64,000 nucleotides of DNA. Source: Ectocarpus siliculosus. Lineage: Eukaryota; Sar; Phaeophyceae; Ectocarpales; Ectocarpaceae. The notes under the pieces are model-generated. The model saw nothing but the letters and a program-made list of their open reading frames with translations, searched no databases and was not told the origin of the DNA. Made by a program: the position numbers and the translations under genes. Shown one piece after another: positions 54,701-64,000 of the stretch; within the stretch, counting starts at the first letter, position 1, and each line of letters opens with the position of its first letter. The stretch spans positions 321,005-385,004 of the forward strand of contig FN649757.1 of assembly GCA_000310025.1 (NCBI GenBank), given 5' to 3'.

Positions 54701-57700
54701 CGTTGTCGAAGACGGTCCTGAATTTGACCTCCAGCTTTGTCCAGGGTGTACTCATAGTCGTGCATGCCGTAGTCGATAGACCATTAATCTCGCATTCCTA
54801 CAAAGCCGGGACGGAGCACGCCGGGTTCTCACCTTGTCAGGCTCTCACATCATCAAGCGCGAAACACCGTGAGGTATTCGGGGAGTCGCATGAAGGGTGC
54901 GCTGCATCCTCCTAAGGGTGTTCGGCATCATGTGCTCACTTCCTTGAGTACGGATGACAGCGGTGTAGGACATCATTTTGTTTCTGGTGCTTACTTCCAG
55001 AGACTAACCCTATAAGCACCGTGTATCTGACTCGACGGTGCCTGACCAATTTTAACACATCGCGGTGCGATCATCGCCTTTGTGCGGAGTGTGGGCTCTC
55101 GACCCCGCACACATAAGCTACTCGACCACCATTGTGGTTACCGCAAAAAACCAGAACAGAGGCAAAAAAAAGCGGTAACAACCTGGTTGCCGAGCTCACG
55201 AAGTGATCGGCTTGTTTTGTGATCGGCTTGTTTTGTAACGTCTTTGCCAAGCGACCAAAATCCAACCCCAATGGCAAAAGCCGGAGGGGCGTACTCTTAT
55301 ATTCTGCATGCCTTCGCTGTTAGACCATTGACCACGCGTCCTCGAGAGGACGGAGCATTTTTCCCACGGATCACCGAATGCCAATCGTTCCTTCCTACTT
55401 TGCCAAAGGTGGCTCAAAAATGTCTTCCGTAGTCTACATATCCTCTCGATATCACTTCCCGCCTTTTCAACCCACTTCCTATGCCCCAGTACGGCTCTCG
55501 TTTTTTCCTCGCCATTCCGTTCCTCAAACATCTCCCCGTACCTTCCTTCTATGTTTCCCAGCTCAGTCATGTACACTTCCTCTCCTTCTTCTACAACACT
55601 CCGCAACTACATGAACCCGGTCTTCGGGCTCGGCGTCGCAATCAGATTTGAACTTGTCGTCTTCATCGCTTACCTCCCGCAATCTTCGTCTACATTCTCG
55701 AAGGTCAATGTCTCTGGGCCTGAATTTGACCTTCAGCTTTGTCCCTCCATCCATTGGTCCATGTAGGTACTTCTTGATCCCTATTCCTTCTTTCGACATT
55801 CCGTACACTTCTAGACCCTTCCTTGTCCTTGGCTTCTTTCCTTACATTCTGTTCTCCTCTCTCGGCACAAGCAACATATATATAATCTTCCCTCTACACC
55901 TTCCGCTTCCAGCGTTTCACCTTCGTCGAGATTCAAACCCCTTCCATACGTCCTCCACCACCTTGACCCACTCCGTTGATTGTCTACCCCTCTTTTTGGT
56001 TGCCCACTTCGCCTCCCCAGCTATTCTAGGCAACCTCTCCTCTCCGATACCGCACATGTGATGCTGCCATGTCAGCTTGCTTGCGTCTCTTCCCGATCGT
56101 AGGGATTGGATCCCCAGTTCCTTCCCCGATTTATTTGAGCGCTTGGACCATCCTGGTATGACTTTCGCTACTTCCATCTGCGCCGCCTCGAGCTCTTCGA
56201 CCACCTTATTTTCCTTCCCATACGTCTCCGGCGTACTCTGGCGGCGGTACGATTACGCTCTTCTAAAGCGTCAATTTGATGTGTGCATCGAAGTGCTGGT
56301 TTGTGAGTATTGGGTGCAGCTTCCCTGCTCGTCCTTTGCCCTTTTCCGGTAACGCGGACATGTGTGCATCCACGAGCAGTCTATTGTGATCTCTGCCCGA
56401 GGTATGTGACTGGTCCACTACTGCAAGCTCCTCGATCCCGCACTTCCATCTATACACTACTGGTTCCCCCCTGTCCTCGTTGCATACCATACCGTCACTC
56501 CTCTTGGCGTTGGCAGACAATCTCCACTTATCAGTAAACTCCTTCACCGCGTCAATTCGCAGTTGCAGTCCCTCAGGGGTGTCCGACATACCAACAAAAT
56601 CATCCGCAAACAGCATTCCCGACACCGTTGTTTCCGTTTCCCCTATCTTTACTCCTTTCTCGACTGCCTCTACGACTTGCAACAGACGGTTGAACATGTT
56701 GGGGACAACCATGTTGGGGACAACGTGCAACCTTCTGGGACCCCCTGTTCAAAGTGGAATAAGTTCGGCAGTTCTTCGTCTAGCATGACCGCGGTTTCAA
56801 CATCTTCTTCAGCACTCTCCACATTTCCCCCTTGATCCCGTACTTGGACATTTGCTTCCACAACCCATTTCTCCATACTGTATCGTACGCCTTGTGCACG
56901 TCCAGGATTGCACTACGTCGGCTTCCCCCCCTTCTTTCTACCGTGGATGATTCTCACTACCGTGAATGCGTGGTCTACGCACCCCCTCTTCTTTCGAAAA
57001 CCTACCTGGCCTTCACTTATCCTACGCTCCTTCTCTAGTACTCTCACCATCCCATCGTTCAGCAGCTTACAGAACACTTGTCCTACTGTGTTCACCCGGG
57101 TGATCCCCATGTAGTTTCCTGGGTCAGTCTTGTCTCCTTTCTTAAACAAGTTCACAACCCCTCCTTCTCTCCACGTACTTGGAGCATACTCGTTTTCCCA
57201 CACCCTGTTGTACAGCAGTACCATCAGCTGGATCATCCCCTTCCACCCAAACTTCATGAACTCGTTGACTATCCCATCCGCCCCTGCTGCTTTGTGGCAC
57301 TGTAGCTTGTTCACACAAGTCTCCACCTCATCCACAGTGAGCTCCTTCACTAGCTCTACCTTCCCGACGTCTGCGTTCGATGTCTCTTCTTGCTGAGCCC
57401 GTGCGTGCACCTCCTTCTTATTAAACACTTGGTCAAAAGCTTCATTCTCCGACGGCACTCCAAGTCTCTTGTACAGTAGTTTCGTGCTAGAACTTCCCTT
57501 TTGCCTTCTCTGCTGACTAGCCCGCCCTTCACACCTCGCAAGGTTGACACTCCTGTAACCCCCCCCTCGCAGTCTTTTCACCATCCCAGCAATCCCTCGC
57601 AAACACAAGGGGGGGGGGTTGTTTTACAACCTCGTTGCCAAGCGACAAAACCCGACCCCGATGACGGGGGATGTACTCATAGTCGTGCATGTCGCAGTCG

Positions 57701-60700
57701 ATAGACCGTTGACGTCGCATCCCTACAAAGCCGGGACGGAGCACGACGGGGTTCTCACCGGACCAGACTCTCACACCACCAAACACGAAGCGCCGTGAGG
57801 TATTCGGCGAGTCGCATGAAGGGTGCGCTGCATCCGCATCTTGTTCTTACTTCATTTTGTATGAATGACAGCTGCGTATGACATATTTTATTTTCTGGTA
57901 CTTTCACTTCCAGAGACAGTTGTAAGCACTGTGTAACTGCCTCGAGGGTGCCTGACCAGTTGTAGCACAACGTGATGCGATCATCCGCTTTGCGCGGAGT
58001 GAGGGTTCTCGACCACGCAGAGCAGAATCTACTCGACCTCCATTGATGGTTACCGCCAAAAAAGAACAATGAAGGCAAAAAAAGCGGAAACCTGGTTGCC
58101 GAGCTCACAAAGTGATGGGCTTGTTTTACAACATCGCTGCCAAGCGACGAAAACCCAACCCCGATGGCAAACACCGATGGGGGGGGGGGGGGGGGCGAGA
58201 ACTCCGATGCGTACGATACCCAACTTGTCACGGCCGAACGCGAAGCCGCAATACATACGACCTTCTATGGTGCAACCCATTTCACGCGATGAAACCGCGA
58301 GGTACCTCCGGTGCAGTGAGTGCCCCGGAAACACTCGAGAAACTCGATACCTGTGACATCGCACCCCTGTGCGATATTGCCGATCCCCGTGCGACACTCG
58401 AAGTAAATCAATTCGTTAGAAGTTTGTTTTCGCTTGGTGGTGTGATATCACAGGTACGTGCGATACTATCAACGAAACGTGCTTTATTTTGCATCCTCGC
58501 TGTATTTGGCGGTAAAGCTGATAAGGACTCTTGACTGAGACCGTGCGCATGTACCAGCATCCTAGATCATACGCGCCAGAGCCTGTCGACACACGTACCC
58601 AACGCACAACCAGGGTAGTTTTCCTTGCAGCTACACAACAATTCATTGATTGCCTGTCTTTCGCCAAGTGAACGCTTACAACGTGTTCAATAGTGTGTTG
58701 TCGTTCTGATGTTTACTCATCGCGCACTTCGTAATTCGACCCTGCCACGTAACATGTGGGCGCTATAGTTGCACCAACAGAAATTTGGTGAAGCGCGCCG
58801 AAGAAATAGTGTATGAAGTACAGTGTGACGGTAGCTTTTCTGCCCTATTTGTCCCCTTCAAGCCAAATAAGTGAAATATTTCCTTTGCCACGTTTAAGGC
58901 ACCAACACGCACTCTCGAGCGATGAGGTCTGAGGCATTGCGCTTCTGTGCGACTGTTGACTGAGGGTGCTCCATCCATTCCCCTTTCGTACATCCTCAGG
59001 TTAACTCCCAGTCCTCGTACGACGCAAACAAGTAGCTCACCCATGCCCAACGCACATGGTAGTGTCGTGCACGCGTCAAGCAGGGCGCAGTTCTCTGCTA
59101 GAAGAGGCTTCGCTCCGTTCTTCACCATGCCAATCCTAAGATTGCTGAATGTTTGGTTCAATTTTCCACGTCCTATATTGCAATGTTTACAATGCATTGA
59201 CAGATCGTGCAGTACATCCAGATGTTCAAGACGCCTGACCAAGGCAGCACCTCTAGCGGGCAAAACTCTTTCACCTACGCCAGCGACTACATCCGCGACT
59301 ACCTCGGCGACGCCTTCGACGACGATGACAGCGAGTACAACTCGTACGATGACTACAGCGGCGAGTATTCCTCCGATACATGGAGCGAAGAGTCCTTCTG
59401 TGCACAAGTTCTTGACGACTTGTCGTACCACTTTAGCTCCCTTTTTGACGATACTTCGTACTCCCCTTCTTCCGCTTCATCGTCCATCTCGTCCACCGGT
59501 GGGTTCGACAAAGACATTGTTGGCGGCCACGGCACGTGGACTGCCGGATGCGCGGCGGGGGCTATTTCGGCCCAGTCCAGCCTCCAAGAAGAGGCTTGCT
59601 ACGGCGACGAGCTCCCTGGATGTGCCGGTGGCTGCATATCGGCTTCAGACGTCGACGCCATGCTCGACAACGGCTCTTTCGACCTCGACGTCTTCTGCCC
59701 CATGTACAACTGCGACGGGAATACCGACATCCCTTCCTCCGAATGCCTGAGCGACGACCCAGTTGAAAATCTGCATCAACACGGCGGTGTAGCCCCCGGG
59801 GCACAGATCTCCATGCTTGACGCTTCGTACACGGGATCGGATAGTTTTGCCCTTTTCGCGGGAAACATGTTATGGTACTCGGCGATGGAGACGGGTGCAA
59901 AAATTCACTCCAACTCATGGGGTTACGATATGCTCTGCCAACTCACAGAGAACGAGTATTTGTACGACAGCTTTATGTATGAGGTAAGGCCGACCATGCG
60001 CAAACTCACGCACGCACTCATTCCTCATGCTGAACAATGTACACAGTTGCAATTCGAGTGCATGCTAGGTTCAGCCATTGCTACAACGCTCGCTACAAAC
60101 GCGGAGATTTCCAATCGAAATGTCAACATTGACGCGACCGTCACCCCGCCCCTCTCTTGGTTTCATATTCTTGCAGAATCCCGAACACCTGTTGATCTTC
60201 GCTGCGGGAAACCACGGCGGCAATGAAGACATCCCGAACCACGAGGGCTGCACAATTGGATCTCCTGCCCTCGGCAAGAACATCCTAGCTGTGGGAGCCA
60301 CGTCCTCTGGTCCCTCTCGAGGAACCCGAACCGGAGAAGACGGGAACTTGGTATACGAAGAGTTCGGCATGACCGACTATTCTCCAGAGGGATACCCCTG
60401 GATTTGCTTGTCCCCTTCTCTCGGGACGCCGTCCGCATCGATGGAGCCAGCGGGGGTCGATACTGTCGCGTTTTTCAGCTCGCAGGGACCTACCCTAGAT
60501 GGGCGAATCAAGCCTGACGTCGTTGCTCCGGGGGATCAGGTTGGAGCCTAATTCGTGATGGCATTCTGTCTCCGTACATTGATTTGTTTTTTCGCATTGT
60601 CTGCCGGGTATTTGTAACTTCTTCCACAACATACCATAGAGATGGCTTCACAAGACGATGGAATAGTACGCATGATGCAGGAACGAGTTTTTGTTGGCAA

Positions 60701-62884
60701 GAACATTATGGGTGGCGCGCGTGCCAGCACCCCTAAGGCACACGTGTAGCTGATGTCCCCTGTGTGGTTCGTGTTGATGTGGAAGTAAAATAATGAATCA
60801 CATTCTTAGCTTTTACAGTCTTCCTTTCCCTATTTTCGCGCAGGTGGCGTCCGCATCAAGTGACGGAACCGATGGACACAGCTGCCGACTGCGTAAGTCT
60901 AGCACCACCTGGTACCAACTCCAATTGTTGCCGCGATGGTATCCCAAATGCTTCACTTAATAGCGGTTTCATCGCGAGTTGAAATCTTCCGCAGAATAGG
61001 AAGGGTTTGCGAGAAATAACCTATACCCTGGACACCTCCTTCGTACCCGATATTCATACTAAAAACGGTCCTCCTTCATCCGTTTCCCTTTCTCGTCTTG
61101 TCATTGTTCGACTCTTGCACCCACGCATGTTCAGTCGCCAACATGGGGACATCCGCTTCCTGCCCCCTGGTCGCCGGTGCCGCTGCCCTGGTAATTTGCA
61201 CACATGAAGAAAAGTGCAGATATGCGTAGTTGAGATGCTACCGTTGGTAACCGATTGTTCTGCAACGTTGTAGAATATGTACGTTAGACGCCGCATCTGC
61301 ATCTGCTAATGAACAAACTTGTTGTACTGCTGTGGAGTCTCAGCATATTCCGATCTTCTTTTCGATAGGTTCGGCAGTACTTCAAGGACCCATCGTTCTT
61401 CGCCAAGGATGTAACGTCTCGGGGGGGCTGCGCCGAGCATTCCTCGTCTTCCCAGTGTTCCGAGTTCGCCCCTTCTGCGGCGACCGTCAAGGTGAGATAC
61501 AGATTCACGAATAATAGTGAGAGACAATCCAGCCGAAAACCTGTCTCGGTGAGGGTTAGCTAACCTTGGATGCGGTAACAGCGAAAGAATTCCAGTTGAA
61601 CGTCCCACCTCTTTCGACCATTTTTCGTTCCGTTCAACGGCTAGGCCCCAAAACGAAAACAATCGAGGTTTCGCAGACGAATACTCCATGGCAGAAGTTT
61701 GGATGAGTCAAGTGCTCAGAGTCTAACTGCGTGAAAAACGACGTGTGTGCAAGGTAGAGACGTACAGTAGAAATGCAAATCGATAGGCTGAGGTTGAAGA
61801 TTGTATCCTGCCACCGCCGGGAAGTGTCCATCTATTCCCCAACGACCACGCGAACTCCCCCTACACCCGGAAGTGCGAGAAATGCTATTAGAACCCAATC
61901 CAATATCTAGGTACACATCATTACTCATTCCAGAGTGTGTGATGTCCTACAAAGTATGGTAAGTATTATCACGGGTCCCGACCATGCCGGGGAGGTGGCT
62001 AAACCAATCATGCAGAGACTCCTCCTGAAAGGCTTTCAAATAATCAGATTCTCAGGTGTGGGGAGCCACAGGTATCGACGACCGCCCATGATGATTTTGT
62101 TGTACAGTCTTTTAGTCAATGTACATTAGTACCTGAGGATACAAGATCGAAGAACGAAACTTGAGTTTCTGGAGACGAGCGGTCATGTGAGTACCATCTG
62201 TGTACCGCCCTCGTCGAAGCTGTATGAACTCCATTGAGTGTTGATCAAGCGAAGGAGAGCCGACGAAATTCGACTCTGTACTATCCATGGAGGCATTGTT
62301 GGCCAGAATTCGTGACAATATTCTTCCTGTGTAAGTCAGCGCTATGTCTTGAGCTGCATCTTCACCTCTCTGCCCGTCCCCTACTGCTGAATACTTTTCA
62401 GGCCATGATCATCAACAGCGCGCACCTGATGGGTGGCAGCAGTGAACCCAACGGACTTCGTGGTTTTGGCCGAGTACACCTCGAGGCGGGCATGCCCATG
62501 GACGGCGTTGGTGAAACCGGACTTCTCGTTGTCGAAGCAACCATCGGTTCTGACGACGAAATTACCGAGCTGGTCACCGTCGACGGGGATGCTGGAGCGG
62601 AGCTCCGAGCAACGCTCGCCTGGCTAGACCCCCCAACGACGGCCTTGTCGGCCAAGCAGCTTCAGCACGACCTCGATCTACATGTGATAGCCCCAAGCGG
62701 TGCCAAGTACACCATGTGGGAATCGGGCGCAGATGACACGGTCAATGTGGTGGAGCGTGTAATCGTGCCCGTCGAATCGATGGAGAGCGGCGTGTGGAGC
62801 GTAGTCGTGTCGGCCAAGGGGCTGCTTACCGACGAACAGTCGTATTCGTTGGTGGTCACGGGGGCTATCTACAGCTCAAAGTAG
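51711..62884 (+). CDS. Secreted subtilisin-like serine protease (S8), 9 exons
   Basis: Exons: 51711-52563, 53054-53280, 53618-53782, 59204-59983, 60177-60539, 60844-60892, 61135-61190, 61369-61491 and 62402-62884. All introns are GT-AG and in phase, giving 1,032 residues. The first ATG opens a hydrophobic signal-peptide-like stretch (VAAILLVASPSAVIG), followed by a pro-region of about 340 residues. The catalytic triad is Asp363 (QVVDTGLDE), His524 (GGHGTWTAG) and Ser819 (MGTSASCPLVAGAAAL). The oxyanion asparagine is Asn687 (FAAGNHGG). The Asp-His insert is long and acidic (DDDDSEYNSYDDYSGEYSSD). Exon 9 holds the conserved AMIINSAHLMGG helix and a C-terminal beta-rich domain. It would cleave peptide bonds in the secretory path or outside the cell; the substrate is unknown. 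The 5.4-kb third intron carries antisense retroposons. Confidence 0.92.
54267..54746 (-). mobile_element. LINE fragment 1 (5'-truncated 3' end)
   Basis: On the minus strand it encodes the C-terminal zinc-binding part of a LINE ORF2: CDCGSESEDRVHVVAECSLY, then KTLAVLGHRKWVEKARSDID and TFLSHLWQSRKGRLAIGD. Its 3' end is ...GGTCTAACCGCTACGACATG...GAGTACACAAC followed by a C-run (G-run 54,267-54,281 on the plus strand). It matches 55,289-55,760 of LINE 2. Confidence 0.8.
54747..55289 (-). mobile_element. Short retroposon X, copy 2
   Basis: Homologous to copies at 9.41 and 57.67 kb. It lies between the two LINE pieces, directly abutting both, with ends GTACACCC (tail, left) and the GCTTGGCAAAG-type head (right). 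Confidence 0.75.
55290..57612 (-). mobile_element. LINE 2, 5'-truncated and frameshifted
   Basis: Minus-strand reading gives an RT core. KLQCHKAAGADGIVNEFMKF, REGGVVNLFKKGDKTDPGNY and GQVGFRKKRGCVDHAFTV lie in an open frame at 57,608-56,913. HFEQGVPEGCTLSPTW (about 56,730) and the catalytic SGMLFADDFVGMSDTPEGLQ (about 56,580-56,635) are in other frames. The C-terminal zinc-binding segment is DCDAEPEDRVHVVAEC near 55,590-55,640. The 5' end stops at a C-run (G-run 57,611-57,619 on the plus strand) with no endonuclease domain, so the copy is truncated. Several frameshifts and stops show decay. It lies antisense within an intron of the protease gene. Confidence 0.85.
57620..58195 (-). mobile_element. 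Short retroposon X, copy 3, plus an extra head fragment
   Basis: The full copy occupies 57,672-58,180 and ends in a 17-base G-run (to about 58,195). A separate 50-bp head fragment (TTGTTTTACAACCTCGTTGC) lies at 57,620-57,670, between the G-run of LINE 2 and this copy. It suggests a further, severely truncated X insertion. Confidence 0.7.
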
Positions 62885-64000
62885 CGCATGACCCCGCCTC
62901 GTTGGTCGTCGTCTACTGGTCATCTGGGTGTGCGTTTCAGGGTCTTACGGGGTGAGAATACGTCGTTGCTTGCTACTACAGTAGTAGTCGGCGTTGGTGT
63001 TGTTTGTGTCCGCCGGCTGCAAAGAAGCGAAGGCCTTTCTCTCCCCTATAATGTCCTCTCCTCTCGTGTAGCGTCTGTTGGTTGGGAAGAACAACGCGCA
63101 CATGTGCTATTTTTTTATGAAGTTTGTGCCAAAAAGGGGCTCCTTGCCAACCCCGTAGAACCTTTCTCGAGTTGACAATACAATGGTCACTCAAGAACAA
63201 ACGCAAAAAAAACAAAATGGTAGGATACGTTTAGATACATAGATGTCCACGTTCAGTTTTTTCGAAAGAATGTTGATACTTGCTTGAACGATTGAGTTCG
63301 ACGTTTTTTGTTGTCCTGGATGGGTGGTTGTGTAGTCTTCACCTTCTGCTGCTCTTCTGTGTTGCTCTGTCAATGTGCTGAAGGGTGGCTGTGTTAATAC
63401 GACAAGATTTGGACAACGTCTCACACCAAAGGAATGTGCTAGCTAACAGCGCTACACACATACCACTTCGTCTGCACACTGGGCCACACCATGCCGCCAG
63501 TAGTGTGAACGTTTGAGTTGAGCCCCGAAGACTTGCGCCGCGTGCTTTCGCGACCTTGGGTCTAAATAGTAGAACGCGGACTAGGCTACATGCGTCGTGC
63601 GATCAATGTGTTGGGGGCGTAGATGTATTGCTGGATGTTATGCCCAGGGACGGATGCGTAAACTGTTGTCAATGCAGAGCCCACAATGATGAAACTTGGT
63701 ACCTGGTCGATTCTGGCAAAAGAGTTGCATCGCACGGTTGTTTCGACAAAAAACTGTCGCTAGGGAGCGTACCTTGGCATCAGACGCCAAAACCAAATCG
63801 TTGTGCACGTTGTTCTACCAACACGGTAAACACTCATTTTCCAAGGTGGCACTTCTCACATATATTCAAGAGCAGCTGCATCAGTGGTTGGGCACAAGCA
63901 ACCAAGAACGTCGCCAACGTCAAATGCCCGGACTCTTATAGCTAATTTCGTCCAACATAGCATGAGTAGTATCCAGCCAGTCTGCCACGGCAATTGCATC
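62885..64000. other. Downstream region of the protease gene
   Basis: No polyadenylation signal of the AATAAA type was seen close to the stop. A 129-codon plus frame at 63,556-63,945 is Cys-rich (CDQCVGGVDVLLDVMPRDG, CVNCCQC) with no known domain. It may be a hypothetical small protein or a chance frame. Confidence 0.35.

Overview
The window is nuclear DNA from a eukaryote with intron-rich genes and abundant transposable elements. The best guess is a stramenopile, most likely a brown alga of the Ectocarpus type. The reasons are a Zn2Cys6 (fungal-type) regulator split over 14 exons, GT-AG introns of roughly 70 to 1,650 bp (one of 5.4 kb), many CAG/GTAC-type microsatellites, and a mix of Copia, DIRS-like and LINE retroelements. 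The taxon is an inference, since no organellar or rRNA marker is present. No CRISPR array, operon or rRNA was seen.

Only two host genes can be built with every splice phase consistent. The first is a minus-strand gene at 37,652-29,505. It encodes a predicted 755-residue Zn2Cys6 transcription factor whose zinc cluster is assembled across the first intron. The second is a plus-strand gene at 51,711-62,884. It encodes a 1,032-residue secreted subtilisin-like (S8) protease in nine exons with all catalytic residues present. A decayed exon of a related protease, with its downstream intron, lies at 27.34-28.02 kb.

Most other DNA is transposon-derived. From left to right: an old 1.4-kb dispersed repeat (1-1,410); a 1.1-kb element with inverted ends (1,590-2,710); a 9.0-kb tyrosine-recombinase retroelement (DIRS/Ngaro type, 3,923-12,965) with split direct repeats A1...B1-A2-B2, an intact recombinase ORF and a broken gag-RT-RNase H part; a run of low-information DNA with an assembly gap (15,388-15,472); a non-autonomous LTR element with about 735-bp LTRs (20,425-24,969); a Copia element with near-identical LTRs and a TATGT target duplication (38,838-45,924) inserted into a second copy of the 1.4-kb repeat; a small inverted-repeat element (46,748-47,050); and a minus-strand LINE plus short-retroposon cluster (54.27-58.2 kb) inside the third intron of the protease gene.

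The most unusual signal is a set of islands made of short palindromes that share a CATG core but have island-specific flanks: TCCATGGA at 13.7 kb, GGTCATGACC at 26.7-27.3 kb, and CCCATGGG at 30.75-31.1 and 48.2-48.5 kb. The last pair also carries interstitial TTAGGG repeats. A second signal is the short retroposon X. It ends in a C-rich tail on its own strand, has landed in a G-run of the DIRS element, and shares its 3' tail with the LINE.
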